Below, in pieces: positions 6,616 through 17,703 of a DNA stretch of 64,000 bases; position 1 is the first letter of the stretch, and every line of letters begins with the position of its first letter. Location: the NCBI GenBank assembly GCA_030041305.1, contig JASHOC010000345.1, positions 1-64,000 on the forward strand, in the 5' to 3' direction. The notes under the pieces are model-generated. The model was not told where the DNA came from. It ran no database searches and saw only the letters and a list, made by a program, of their open reading frames with translations. The stretch is from Acidobacteriaceae bacterium. Lineage in GTDB: Bacteria; Acidobacteriota; Terriglobia; Terriglobales; Acidobacteriaceae. Position numbers and translations under genes: made by a program.

Positions 6616-8727
6616 ATGCGCCGCATAGCGGCAGTTGCAGGTGGCTTGCTGATTGCCTGGGGGTCGCTTACGGCACGCGCTGCGCAGGGATTCACGCTGG
6701 CGCAGGTGCTGAGCGCGCCGTTCAATCTTGGTCTCGAAGCAGCGCCCCAAGGCGGCAATCTGTTGTGGTTGGCCAATGAGCAGGGCCGGCGCAATTTGTA
6801 CGCCGCCATTCCCTCCGGCTCGGGCTTCACGGTGCGCCGCCTGACCGACGACACGGCCGATGACGGCATCGAGATTGGCAACGTGACGTGGACGCCGGAC
6901 GGCGAGCACATTGTGTATGTGCGCGGAGGCGACTTTGAATTCCCGGAAAGGCCTGGGCCCAATCCAGACTTGCTGCCTGAGGGGGTGGAGCAGGATGTGT
7001 GGGTGGTTGCCGTTGCCGGCGGCGCTCCGCGCAAGCTGGCTGAGGGGCGCGCGCCGGCGGTCTCGCCGGACGGCGCCACGGTGGCCTACATCAAGGATGA
7101 CCAGATCTGGACCGTCGATTTGCGCGATCCGGCCGCGAAGCCGCAGCAGTTGCTGCACACGCGCGGCCGGATAGGCGGGCTGCGCTGGTCGCCCGATGGC
7201 AAGTCGCTGGCCTTCACCAGTGGCCGCAACGATCACGGCTTCGTGGGCGTGTATTCGATCACGGAGAAAGCGCTCCGCTATCTCGATCCTTCCACCGACA
7301 TCGATATCGCGCCCGTGTGGTCGCCGGATAGCCGATCCGTGGCCTTCGCACGCACCATACAGCCACCCCCGGGCAGCATATTCAAGCCGCAGCGTTCCGG
7401 GCCGCCCTGGTCGATTCGCGTGGCCGACGCCGCGACGGGCGCGGGGCATGAGATCTGGCGCGCCAGCGAAGGGCCAGGCAGCGTCTTTCAACCTACCGAG
7501 GGAGACCGGCAGCTTTACTGGACCGGGGACGACCGCATCGTTTTTCCCTGGGAGCGTACGGGCTGGCTGCACCAGTATTCGATCCCGGCAAACGGCGGCG
7601 CAGCCACGGAGCTGACCCCGGGCGATTTTGAGGTGGATTATGTGGCGATGAGCCCAGATGGGCGTCGCCTGATTTATTCATCGAATCAGGACGACATCGA
7701 TCGCCGCCACCTGTGGGAAGTGGCTGCGGACGGGGGTGCGCCGCGCGAGTTGACCCACGGCGACGGGCTGGAAGTGATGCCTGCGGTCGAGGCTGATGGA
7801 ACAGTAGCGGTGCTGCGCGCTGACGCGCAGGAACCGCTGCGACCTGCCGCCGTGGGCGCGGATGGCTCGTTACGCGACGTGGCTCCGCAGATGATCCCGG
7901 CAGAGTTTCCCGCGGGCAAACTGGTCGCGCCGTCCCCTGTCATCATCACCGCGGCCGACGGCATGCGGATTCACGGCCAGCTCTTCCTGCCCGCTGAGGA
8001 TGGCAAGCGCCATCCGGCGGTGATCTTCTTCCACGGCGGCTCGCGGCGGCAAATGCTGCTCGGCTGGCATTACATGGATTACTACTCCAACGCCTACGGC
8101 ATGAATCAGTATCTTGCCAGCCGCGGCTACGTGGTTCTCTCAGTGAATTACCGCAGCGGCACCGGCTACGGCCTCAACTTTCGCGAGGCTCTGAACTACG
8201 GCGCGGCGGGGGCCAGCGAGTTTAACGACGTGCAGGGAGCGGGGCTCTATTTGCGCGGGCGCGCCGACGTGGATCCCGGGCGCATTGGCGTGTGGGGCGG
8301 CAGCTACGGCGGCTATCTGACGGCGCTGGCGCTGGCGCGCGCCTCGGACATGTTCGGCGCCGGCGTGGATATGCACGGCGTGCACGACTGGAATCTTGAA
8401 CTCCAGAATTGGGGCGCCTACGATCCACAAAAGGATCCCGCGGCGGCGCGAATTGCATGGGAAGCTTCGCCGCTGGCAAGCGTTGGCGGTTGGCGCTCGC
8501 CGGTGCTGCTGATCCAGGGCGACGACGATCGAAACGTGCAGTTCGCGCAGACGGTGATGCTCGCCAACGCGCTGCGCGCCCAGGGCACGCCTTTCGAGGA
8601 GCATGTCTTCCCGGACGAGATTCACGGTTTCCTGCTGCATCGTGACTGGGTTACGGCGTACACGCTGGCGGCGGATTTTTTCGACCGCAAGCTGAAAGAG
8701 AAGACCCACAAAGCGGTTCTCCAGTGA
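6616..8727 (+). CDS. S9-family serine peptidase with TolB-like beta-propeller
   Basis: A 703-residue prolyl-oligopeptidase-family enzyme (dipeptidyl/acylaminoacyl peptidase type). A signal peptide (MRRIAAVAGGLLIAWGS...ARA) predicts periplasmic location. Residues about 50-430 contain repeated WSPDG, SPDG and WTPDG blades typical of the WD40/TolB propeller that gates the active site. The C-terminal alpha/beta-hydrolase domain has the nucleophile elbow GGSYGGY (Ser563), an Asp in GDDDRNV (about 638) and His670 in EIHGF, which together complete the triad. The ATG at 6616 is chosen because AAGGAG lies 9 bases upstream and it starts the signal peptide. Likely role: peptide scavenging. Confidence 0.92.
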   Translation: MRRIAAVAGGLLIAWGSLTARAAQGFTLAQVLSAPFNLGLEAAPQGGNLLWLANEQGRRNLYAAIPSGSGFTVRRLTDDTADDGIEIGNVTWTPDGEHIVYVRGGDFEFPERPGPNPDLLPEGVEQDVWVVAVAGGAPRKLAEGRAPAVSPDGATVAYIKDDQIWTVDLRDPAAKPQQLLHTRGRIGGLRWSPDGKSLAFTSGRNDHGFVGVYSITEKALRYLDPSTDIDIAPVWSPDSRSVAFARTIQPPPGSIFKPQRSGPPWSIRVADAATGAGHEIWRASEGPGSVFQPTEGDRQLYWTGDDRIVFPWERTGWLHQYSIPANGGAATELTPGDFEVDYVAMSPDGRRLIYSSNQDDIDRRHLWEVAADGGAPRELTHGDGLEVMPAVEADGTVAVLRADAQEPLRPAAVGADGSLRDVAPQMIPAEFPAGKLVAPSPVIITAADGMRIHGQLFLPAEDGKRHPAVIFFHGGSRRQMLLGWHYMDYYSNAYGMNQYLASRGYVVLSVNYRSGTGYGLNFREALNYGAAGASEFNDVQGAGLYLRGRADVDPGRIGVWGGSYGGYLTALALARASDMFGAGVDMHGVHDWNLELQNWGAYDPQKDPAAARIAWEASPLASVGGWRSPVLLIQGDDDRNVQFAQTVMLANALRAQGTPFEEHVFPDEIHGFLLHRDWVTAYTLAADFFDRKLKEKTHKAVLQ

Positions 8728-8972
8728 GCTAAAGCCGGTGGTCGCAGCGCTAAGTCAGACGGCATTCGCGGCGATGCGCTGTTTTTGTGCGGCGCCACAG
8801 GCAATTGGGACGCGTTCACTCGTTGCTTTCCGGGCCCTTCGTTCCTTTGTTCCCTCCCCGGCGAGGCATGGCCATCAACACGCAATGAAGCAACCTGCCT
8901 TTGTTAAACTGCTGACAGGCGGTCCCCTCTTCGCCGGATGCCAACCCACCGATCTGTGCGGCAGGAGAATCC

Positions 8973-9875
8973 ATGCCAGTCGTCGAACTCGTGGCGGTCA
9001 CCAAAGCCTACGAGAAAAAGCTTGCCGTCGACCGACTCAGCCTCACCATCGACGCGGGCCAGATGTTCGGCCTGCTGGGACCGAACGGAGCGGGCAAAAC
9101 CAGTTCGATCCGCATGATGATGGGCATCACCCTGCCCGATTCCGGCCAGGTGAACCTGTTCGACAAGCCCTTCGAGCGCCGCAGTCTCGACCGCGTCGGG
9201 TATCTGCCTGAGGAGCGCGGCCTGTATAAAAAAATGAAAGTGCTCGATCAGCTGATTTTCTTCGGCCAATTGCGCGGCCTTCATGCCGAAGAAGCCCGCA
9301 AGCGCTCCGTGGAGTGGTCGAAGCGGCTCGAAATCGCCGACGCCCTGGACAAAAAAACCGAAGAGCTTTCCAAGGGCATGCAGCAGAAGATCCAGTTTAT
9401 CGGCTCAATTCTCCACGATCCTAAGCTCATCGTCATGGACGAGCCCTTCAGCGGCCTGGACCCGGTCAACGCTGTGCTTCTCGAGCGCACCCTTCTCGAA
9501 CTCAAAGACAAGGGCCGCGCCATTCTTTTCTCGACCCATCGCATGGACCAGGTGGAGAAACTCTGCGACTCCATCTGCCTCATCAATAATGGCGAAGCGG
9601 TCCTCTCCGGCCGCATGCGCGAAATCAAGAATCGTTACGAACGCAACCACGTGATCGTGGAATTCGAGGGCAACCCCGCTTTCCTGGCCAGCGACCAAAT
9701 CGCCGAGGCGAAGAACTTCTCCGGCCACGCCGAAATCCGGCTTAAGGCTCATGGCGACGCGCAAAAACTTCTCCACGAGGCGTCTGCCGTCGCCACCATC
9801 TACCGGTTCGAGCTCGTCGAGCCTTCGCTCGAAGAAATTTTCATCCGCACCGTGGGAGGAGGAGCCCATGCGTAA
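8973..9875 (+). CDS. ABC transporter ATP-binding protein, NatA-like
   Basis: A 300-residue ATPase with Walker A GPNGAGKT (36-43), signature LSKGMQQK and Walker B LIVMDEPFSGLDP followed by an H-loop STHRMDQ. The C-terminal ~80 residues match the extension (DUF4162 type) found in NatA-like ATPases of ABC-2 exporters. It is cytoplasmic and drives the permease encoded by the next gene, whose start codon overlaps its stop by 8 bp. GGAGA precedes the ATG. The transported substrate (Na+, drug or lipid-like) cannot be read from the sequence. Confidence 0.9.
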   Translation: MPVVELVAVTKAYEKKLAVDRLSLTIDAGQMFGLLGPNGAGKTSSIRMMMGITLPDSGQVNLFDKPFERRSLDRVGYLPEERGLYKKMKVLDQLIFFGQLRGLHAEEARKRSVEWSKRLEIADALDKKTEELSKGMQQKIQFIGSILHDPKLIVMDEPFSGLDPVNAVLLERTLLELKDKGRAILFSTHRMDQVEKLCDSICLINNGEAVLSGRMREIKNRYERNHVIVEFEGNPAFLASDQIAEAKNFSGHAEIRLKAHGDAQKLLHEASAVATIYRFELVEPSLEEIFIRTVGGGAHA

Positions 9876-11115
9876 TCTGCTGCTGGTGGCGCGCCGCGAA
9901 TACCTGGAGCAGATTCGAGGCCGCGCCTTCCGCCTCTCCACCATCGGCCTACCCTCGCTCTTCGTCGTGATCGTCGCCATCGCTTACGCTTCGAGCTTGG
10001 GTCTTGGCATGCACAAGCGTCTCGTGATCGCCTCACCCGACCCTGTCATCGCCAATCAGGTGCGCAATCAGCTGGTGATCGGCAAAAGGCGTGATGGCGC
10101 CGTTACGGTCGTCGCCCCCTGCCCGCCCGACACGCGCGCTACGCTCATCAACGAGATTCGCGCCAAAACGATCGACGGCGTGCTATGGATCGCCACTCCG
10201 GCCGACAGCAGACCCGTAGTTACCTATATCTCGAACTCCGCCGGCGACTTCATCACCGCCTCACGCCTCAACAACGCCGTCAACAACGGCCTGGTCGAGG
10301 CGCAACTGGCCGGGACCGGCCTGGATTCGGCCGAAGCCCGCGACCTCGCTAACGGGGTCTCGATTCAGACCTACCAGGTGAAACAAAACGGAACTATCGT
10401 CAAAAGCAACGCCGAGGCTTCGTTCTGGAAGGGCTACGTGATGGCGTTCCTGCTTTCGCTGACCACCATGATCTACGGCATGAACGTGGCTCGGTCGATC
10501 ATTCAGGAAAAGACGTCGCGCATCTTCGAGGTGATGCTCGCGACGGTTAAGCCTACCGAGATGCTGGCCGGCAAGCTCATCGGGGTGGGCGCCGTGGGCC
10601 TCACCCAAATCGCCATCTGGCTCATGGCGGCGATGGCCATCGTAGGAACTCCGTTTGCCTCGATGATGCTCACCGGACAGTTCTCGCTCCACTTCTCCTG
10701 GTTTGAAGGGGTGCTCTTCCCCGTTTACTTCGTCCTGGGCTATCTGCTCTATAGCTCCCTGTTCGCGGGCCTCGCCGCCACATGCGAAACCGAGCAAGAG
10801 CTGCAGATGTACATGCCCCTGGCGGCCGCGCCCACCTGGCTCAGTTTCGCGCTCATTATCCTCATCATGAATGACTCGAACTCCTTCTGGTCGGTGGCCT
10901 CGTCGCTGTTTCCGCCCACGGCGCCGATTTGCATGTTCCTGCGCATGGCTTCGGAGACGCCGCCGGCCTGGCAGTTCGTTGTCTCCATCGCGCTGCTCAT
11001 CGTCAGCATCTGGGCCACGCTTTGGTTTTCCTCGCGCCTTTACCGTATCGGCATTCTGATGTACGGCAAGCGCGCCACCATCCCCGAGCTTTTCCGCTGG
11101 CTCCGCTACAGCTGA
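9868..11115 (+). CDS. ABC-2 type permease, NatB-like
   Basis: A 415-residue inner-membrane protein. TM1 is at about residues 24-43, a roughly 150-residue soluble (extracytoplasmic) region follows, and then a cluster of about five C-terminal TM helices begins at WKGYVMAFLLSL. The stretch SIIQEKTSRIFEVMLATVKPTEMLAGK is a hallmark of NatB/ABC-2 permeases. The correct ATG at 9868 has GGAGGAG just upstream, inside the end of the ATPase gene; the upstream open frame is a shadow. It forms a two-gene exporter operon with the preceding ATPase. Confidence 0.88.
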   Translation: MRNLLLVARREYLEQIRGRAFRLSTIGLPSLFVVIVAIAYASSLGLGMHKRLVIASPDPVIANQVRNQLVIGKRRDGAVTVVAPCPPDTRATLINEIRAKTIDGVLWIATPADSRPVVTYISNSAGDFITASRLNNAVNNGLVEAQLAGTGLDSAEARDLANGVSIQTYQVKQNGTIVKSNAEASFWKGYVMAFLLSLTTMIYGMNVARSIIQEKTSRIFEVMLATVKPTEMLAGKLIGVGAVGLTQIAIWLMAAMAIVGTPFASMMLTGQFSLHFSWFEGVLFPVYFVLGYLLYSSLFAGLAATCETEQELQMYMPLAAAPTWLSFALIILIMNDSNSFWSVASSLFPPTAPICMFLRMASETPPAWQFVVSIALLIVSIWATLWFSSRLYRIGILMYGKRATIPELFRWLRYS

Positions 11116-11175
11116 GCCCATCGCTCTGCCGGCCGCATAGCATGGCCCTTGGCGGCGGCCGGCAACCTATACGTC

Positions 11176-11391
11176 TCAAACCTGCCTGCATCTATGCTGC
11201 CGGCGAACGGCGCAAAAAATCAGACAGACCGCCATCCCCATCAAAAATCCGCGCACACCGTCCCACGCCGCGCGATGATGAGCGCCGAAATCTTCGCTAA
11301 GGATGGACAAAATAAGCGCTGCGGCCAGGCAAAAATTTCCGGCGCTGAAGATGGCCCGCGATCTACGATCCAATTCTCGAAGCAGACACAT
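11176..11391 (-). CDS. Small two-TM membrane protein downstream of XRE regulator
   Basis: A 71-residue protein with a charged start (MCLLRELDRRSRAIF) and two hydrophobic segments, about 17-30 and 49-62. A good GAGGAGG Shine-Dalgarno lies 8 bases upstream of its ATG. It starts 22 bp after the stop of another tiny membrane protein. The spacing, RBS and TM pattern support a real fourth gene in the DUF1648-XRE cluster. I do not recognise a named family. The composition resembles small membrane partners encoded next to XRE regulators in related genomes (recollection, not searched). Confidence 0.6.
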   Translation of the reverse strand: MCLLRELDRRSRAIFSAGNFCLAAALILSILSEDFGAHHRAAWDGVRGFLMGMAVCLIFCAVRRQHRCRQV

Positions 11392-11413
11392 GGGAACCGC
11401 CTCCTCGAAGCGT

Positions 11414-11650
11414 TCAGCCGTTGAATTTGTACCACACCATCATCGCCAACTTGACCGCGACCATCGTGAGAAGAACCGCGAGCAAGTCCCACTGGATCAA
11501 ATGGTCGTGAAGGAAGCGATATTCGAAGAGCGCCACGGCGACCAGTGCGCCCAGGATGCCGGCCAGGCTCGTCGAGCGCCGGCGGTGCTCGAGAAATCGT
11601 TCGTCGACAAACTTACCGAAGTAAGGCACTTTGCTCAGAGGGTGACTCAT
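11414..11650 (-). CDS. Small membrane protein co-encoded with XRE regulator
   Basis: A 78-residue protein beginning MSHPLSKVPYFGKFVDERF, with two TM helices (about 28-43 and 52-72). Its ATG (11650) lies inside the last 38 bp of the XRE gene in another frame, so translation is probably coupled. Upstream in-frame sequence is out-of-frame regulator DNA and should not be included. The family is not recognised. The arrangement of a small DNA-binding protein followed by an overlapping membrane protein suggests a membrane partner or target of the regulator. Confidence 0.68.
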   Translation of the reverse strand: MSHPLSKVPYFGKFVDERFLEHRRRSTSLAGILGALVAVALFEYRFLHDHLIQWDLLAVLLTMVAVKLAMMVWYKFNG

Positions 11651-11858
11651 GGCTGATCTCCAGTTGAAAGATTTCGTCGGTGGAACAAGCAAAGACCTGG
11701 GCGAACAGCAGCGCCAGCGCGAGGCTCGGCACATACCGTCCCCGCTCGATGGAGTTGATGCTTTGCCGCGAGACGCCTACCGCGTGTGCGAGTTGCTCCT
11801 GGGTCCACCCCCGCAATGTGCGCAGCTCTTTCACTCGATTTGCGATGGTCCATGCCAT
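11613..11858 (-). CDS. XRE-family HTH transcriptional regulator
   Basis: An 81-residue protein that is essentially a single Cro/CI-type helix-turn-helix: RVKELRTLRGWTQEQLAHAVGVSRQSINSIERG at residues 8-40. The second and recognition helices are intact. The C-terminus (CSTDEIFQLE) is the usual short tail of this minimal class, in which members often repress their own operon. A TTGACA promoter-like sequence precedes it at 11880-11908 and AAAGG precedes its ATG. Two membrane genes follow, and a DUF1648 gene lies upstream on the same strand. Confidence 0.85.
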   Translation of the reverse strand: MAWTIANRVKELRTLRGWTQEQLAHAVGVSRQSINSIERGRYVPSLALALLFAQVFACSTDEIFQLEISHESPSEQSALLR

Positions 11859-11879
11859 GTAAAGCTACCTTTCCATATC

Positions 11880-11908
11880 AAGGTACTGTAATTCCAACCG
11901 GATGTCAA
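11880..11908 (-). promoter_or_regulatory. Candidate promoter of the XRE-membrane protein operon
   Basis: On the minus strand TTGACA (11908-11903) is followed after 17 bases by TACCTT (11885-11880), then the AAAGG ribosome binding site and the ATG at 11858. The -35 is perfect and the -10 weak, as often seen for repressed or activator-assisted promoters. Confidence 0.45.
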
Positions 11909-11925
11909 GCCAGCTTTCCACTTTT

Positions 11926-12411
11926 TCAGTGACCACTCGCGGGTCGGCCCGCACGGAACATGGCGGCCACGCACCTGATGATGGTGGCCAAGATGCACAC
12001 CAGCGCGGCAGGCATAAGCGCTACGGGAATACCCGCGCCCGGATGCCGGGCGGCCCGCAGCGCAAACCATTCGAGGCCGGCAAAGAGCCAGGCCAGTTCC
12101 GCCTTGAGCCAGGCAATCATATCCAGAGCGAGCGCCTCGAGCCGGGGCCGGTTCCCGGGCGTAACGCGAACCGGATAGTTGAAGACGGAAGGATGGCGCG
12201 CCACCAACGACATGAGCAGATAGAGGCCGATGGCGATCCCCGGGAAAAACAGCAGGGCCGTCGCGGGGCCCCAGGCGTCCGGGCGGCCATTCACGCCGAA
12301 ATGGGTGGGAATGCGCGCCGGCAACCGCGCTGGACCGTAGAAAGCGCCAACGGCAAGGTAAACGAGCCACGCCAAGGCGGCCAGCGCGCAGGCCTCGAGA
12401 ATTCTGCGCAT
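11926..12411 (-). CDS. DUF1648 (SdpI-like) membrane protein
   Basis: A 161-residue membrane protein with about four TM helices. The DUF1648 signature is visible early in the protein as IPTHFGVNGRPDAWG (residues 34-48), where the Pro-x-His-Phe-Gly and Gly-x-Pro-Asp pattern is diagnostic. Members include SdpI, the immunity/signal-transducing membrane protein of the Bacillus SDP cannibalism toxin, although many homologues have unknown roles. It lies 67 bp upstream of the XRE regulator on the same strand. SdpI works together with the repressor SdpR, so pairing with a small regulator is suggestive. Confidence 0.82.
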   Translation of the reverse strand: MRRILEACALAALAWLVYLAVGAFYGPARLPARIPTHFGVNGRPDAWGPATALLFFPGIAIGLYLLMSLVARHPSVFNYPVRVTPGNRPRLEALALDMIAWLKAELAWLFAGLEWFALRAARHPGAGIPVALMPAALVCILATIIRCVAAMFRAGRPASGH

Positions 12412-12600
12412 TGCATCCTTTCTCTACCGCTACGATACAACGGCCCGTCCGCCGGCAAGCAAATTGACCGGAATCAGGCGCAACCGATAAAATCGAAGAG
12501 TTTGGCGATGCACGCCACTGCCTGTATCCGCTCCAAGCAAAGAGGAGTTTCATGCAGTTCGCGCCCGGCTCTTGAGGTGAGCGAGCTGGAGGAGTTTGTT

Positions 12601-12933
12601 ATGTACGCAATCATACGCACTGGCGGCAAGCAGTACCGCGTAGCCCCGGGCGACGTGGTGAGAATCGAGAGCCTCGCCAGCGAAGACCAGAGCGTGGAGT
12701 TCAGCGACGTGCTGGCGGTTTCCGGCGAGCCCGGCGCCCTGGCCAAACCGGGCGCGGCCAAAGTGACGGCCGAGGTGATCGGCGAAGGCCGCGGGGACAA
12801 GATCCTGGTGTTCCACTTCAAGCGCAAAAAGCAGTACAAGAAGCTGCGTGGGCACCGGCAAGGTTTTACTGAGGTGCGCATCAAGGCGATTGAAGCCGAC
12901 GGCGTAACCTACACCGAAGCCGCGGCCAGCTAG
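12601..12933 (+). CDS. rplU: 50S ribosomal protein L21
   Basis: A 110-residue protein starting MYAIIRTGGKQYRVAPGD, with the L21 C-terminal signature KILVFHFKRKKQYKKLRGHRQ. It binds 23S rRNA in the large subunit. The longer open frame upstream is not conserved. The ATG at 12601 has GGAGG at a suitable distance. L27 follows about 120 bp downstream in the standard rplU-rpmA order; the spacer carries a short heptad array. Confidence 0.96.
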   Translation: MYAIIRTGGKQYRVAPGDVVRIESLASEDQSVEFSDVLAVSGEPGALAKPGAAKVTAEVIGEGRGDKILVFHFKRKKQYKKLRGHRQGFTEVRIKAIEADGVTYTEAAAS

Positions 12934-12940
12934 AACGCGG

Positions 12941-12975
12941 CAGCTTTCAGCTGCCAGCCTTCAGGTTTCAGCTTG
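12941..12975. repeat. Degenerate 7-bp tandem array (five units)
   Basis: Between rplU and rpmA five consecutive heptamers follow the pattern CAGCTTT, CAGCTGC, CAGCCTT, CAGGTTT, CAGCTTG. The first two form a small GGCAGCT/AGCTGCC hairpin. Arrays of related heptamers (complement RCTGAAA) occur at 27343-27461, 29302-29343 and 37306-37333. Confidence 0.6.
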
Positions 12976-13054
12976 TTCGCGTAAGGGCCGGGACCGGTGA
13001 TTGATGGAGGCGGGGGCTGGCATCGTATAGCTAAGTTCAGAAGGGGATTCGACA

Positions 13055-13318
13055 ATGGCGCACAAAAAAGGCGGAGGCAGCTCCACAAATGGTCGCGACT
13101 CCAATGCCCAGCGGCTGGGCGTGAAGGCCTTCGCGGGCGAACTCGTGACCGGGGGCTCGATCATCATTCGGCAACGCGGCACACGCATCAAACCGGGCCG
13201 CAACGTAGGGATCGGCTCCGACGACACGCTCTTCGCCAAGATCACCGGGCGGGTGAAATTTACTGACCGCGGGCAGCGCGGCCGCTTTGCCTCCGTTGAG
13301 CCGGTGGCGTCCGAGTAG
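13055..13318 (+). CDS. rpmA: 50S ribosomal protein L27
   Basis: An 87-residue protein with the textbook L27 start [20 protein letters not shown] followed by the [18 protein letters not shown] core and the CxxG-less C-terminal [15 protein letters not shown]27 reaches the peptidyl-transferase centre with its glycine-rich N-terminus. No N-terminal cleavage extension of the Firmicutes type is present. It follows rplU in the usual order. A family A element and a strong terminator lie 52 and 175 bp after its stop. Confidence 0.97.
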   Translation: MAHKKGGGSSTNGRDSNAQRLGVKAFAGELVTGGSIIIRQRGTRIKPGRNVGIGSDDTLFAKITGRVKFTDRGQRGRFASVEPVASE

Positions 13319-13369
13319 GATCAGCCTTATGAGGCGCAAAGCGCCGCCGGAAAATGCGGCGACGCGGTT

Positions 13370-13486
13370 TACGGCGGTTCTCCAATTCCCGTGAAGTTTT
13401 GAGGGGCGTGCCGGGTGGGGTTTTCTTGGGAAAAACGCCACTCAACGTTCGAGGTTCTGCTCTACACCAATTGGAGAACCGCTATA
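13370..13486 (+). mobile_element. Family A 113-bp TA-flanked element, copy 1
   Basis: It begins CGGCGGTTCTCCAATT and ends AATTGGAGAACCGCTA, with TA on both sides. The ends are inverted repeats sharing GCGGTTCTCCAATT. An internal hairpin around 13419-13442 matches GTGGCGTTTT/AAAACGCCAC, except that this copy has GTGGGG on the left arm. It lies 52 bp after the rpmA stop in sense orientation. Four further copies are in this window. Confidence 0.9.
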
Positions 13487-13492
13487 GACGTC

Positions 13493-13527
13493 AAAGGCCG
13501 CGGCTGAAGCCGCGGCCTTTGGTTTTT
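13493..13527 (+). terminator. Rho-independent terminator after rpmA
   Basis: AAAGGCCGCGGC and GCCGCGGCCTTT form a perfect 12-bp stem with a 4-base loop (13493-13520), followed by GGTTTTT. It closes the rplU-rpmA transcript. The A-rich left side means it could also serve the convergent membrane-protein gene on the minus strand. Confidence 0.88.
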
Positions 13528-13549
13528 CCGATCCTTTTCTCCCTGCCTT

Positions 13550-14425
13550 TTACAGCTCCGACTCGCGGCCTTGCAAACTGCGATTCAGGACCTTCTCGAC
13601 CACCTTCTCGACGTCGGTGAGGAAGAAGCCATTGGCAGGCTGCTGTACGGCGACCTGGGTCCCGGTATGGCCCAAGGCGGAGGCAATCTCGTTCCAGCGG
13701 TAAATCTTCGAGCTGGCCGGCATCACCAGGGGCTTGTGGGCAGGTTCGGGCAGCGCGCAATACACAGTCCAGATAAAGAGCGCCACCAGCACCAGCGCCT
13801 CATAGGCGAGTTGCAAAGGCGCCGTGAGGCTGACGTGCGCGGACACCAGGGAAGCGAAAGTGAAGTCGTTTGCCGACATCAGGCCAAAGCCGAGCGCAAT
13901 GCCGAAGGCGGCATCGCGGGCTGAAAGCCGCAACGCGTTCATGCCGAGGCAGAGAAAAGCCAGCAGGCACAAAGCGAGAACGCCCACGGCTCGCATCAAG
14001 CCGTCCGCGACCTCGGGAATAATGTGCGCGCCGAAGTGAACAAAGGAAATCGAAAAGAAGGTGACGATGAGGGAAATCAGGATAGCCCAGCGGAATAAGG
14101 CGAGGCCGATCCGCATCAACCCCGGAAAGGCGGAAAGCGCGGAGCGGAAGACCTCAAGGCAGATGAAGAACAGGAGCACCGCGCTGACGATGTAAATGGT
14201 CCAGTAAGAAAAGAAGTAGACGCTGAAGTAAGCGTCGCCCCAAGGCTGCGACTGGGCGTAAAGCACAGCCAGCAAAAAGGGGGTCGAGGCCACGTGCAGC
14301 GCAAGATAGGCGCCCATTGCCGGAAAGCGGCGAGACAGCCGCTTCTTCCAGAACAGGAGTCCGAGCGCGATCCAAAGAAAGAATTCGGACACGCTCATCG
14401 CCGACATGGCAAACCCGGAGCTCAT
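13550..14425 (-). CDS. Conserved multi-TM membrane protein, function unknown
   Basis: A 291-residue protein with about seven hydrophobic helices in the first ~225 residues (for example EFFLWIALGLLF, YWTIYIVSAVLLFFI, WAILISLIVTFFSISF) and a soluble ~55-residue tail containing WNEIASALGHTG. No catalytic or transport motif is recognised. Seven-helix proteins of this size and topology recur in acidobacterial genomes (recollection, not searched). It converges on rpmA with the terminator between. The first residues before MSVSEFF are less hydrophobic, so an internal start at the third Met is possible. Confidence 0.72.
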   Translation of the reverse strand: MSSGFAMSAMSVSEFFLWIALGLLFWKKRLSRRFPAMGAYLALHVASTPFLLAVLYAQSQPWGDAYFSVYFFSYWTIYIVSAVLLFFICLEVFRSALSAFPGLMRIGLALFRWAILISLIVTFFSISFVHFGAHIIPEVADGLMRAVGVLALCLLAFLCLGMNALRLSARDAAFGIALGFGLMSANDFTFASLVSAHVSLTAPLQLAYEALVLVALFIWTVYCALPEPAHKPLVMPASSKIYRWNEIASALGHTGTQVAVQQPANGFFLTDVEKVVEKVLNRSLQGRESEL

Positions 14426-14537
14426 TTGGATCGGAACCTACCTGAAAGCCTTCTCAGAATAGCGCCAAAAGCCACAGGGGCTCAATCACAAAAGGGTAAC
14501 TACCCGATGGCACTTTTGTGCCATAAAGATCTGCAGG

Positions 14538-14738
14538 TTAATTTCCGGGCGGCGGGGTGTTACCGCAGGTGGGTACACCCGGTCCGCATTGAGGAACGGG
14601 CAAATCAAGAGGCCCGGGTCCAAAAGCGGAGGCGGAGAGAGAGCTGGGAATGGGGCTGACGGACGCTGAAGTGACGGAAGCTCCGGTTAATCCAGCAAAG
14701 ACCACGACCAGGGTGAAGACGCGAATAGCGAGTTTCAT
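14538..14738 (-). CDS. Small secreted peptide (66 aa)
   Basis: A 66-residue peptide with a clear Sec signal (MKLAIRVFTLVVVFAGLTGASVTSA) followed by a Ser/Pro-rich mature part ending in CGPGVPTCGNTPPPGN with two cysteines. The ATG at 14738 is chosen because it begins the signal peptide and has GAGG about 9 bases upstream; the longer reading frame adds an implausible N-terminus. Function unknown. The short mature part with a Cys pair could form a disulfide in the periplasm or outside the cell. Confidence 0.62.
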   Translation of the reverse strand: MKLAIRVFTLVVVFAGLTGASVTSASVSPIPSSLSASAFGPGPLDLPVPQCGPGVPTCGNTPPPGN

Positions 14739-14857
14739 CGTTAGTAACCTCACGGGCCCGAAATTCGAATCTTCAGGCACCCAGGAATCATACCTCAAAA
14801 CGGCACACAAGTTCAACTTTTTCTTCCACATACTCGATTAGTAATCACTTCGGTTAC

Positions 14858-14870
14858 TGAAGTCACTTCA
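14858..14870. promoter_or_regulatory. Palindromic operator-like site upstream of secreted peptide and gyrB
   Basis: TGAAGT-C-ACTTCA is a perfect 6-1-6 palindrome. It overlaps a second one, ACTTC-N7-GAAGT, immediately to the left (14848-14864). It lies 120 bp upstream of the secreted-peptide ATG and 230 bp upstream of gyrB, in a 361-base gap with no other recognised gene. The repeated ACTTC/GAAGT half-sites suggest a dimeric regulator site (inference). Confidence 0.4.
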
Positions 14871-14874
14871 ATGA

Positions 14875-17703
<2,829 letters not shown>

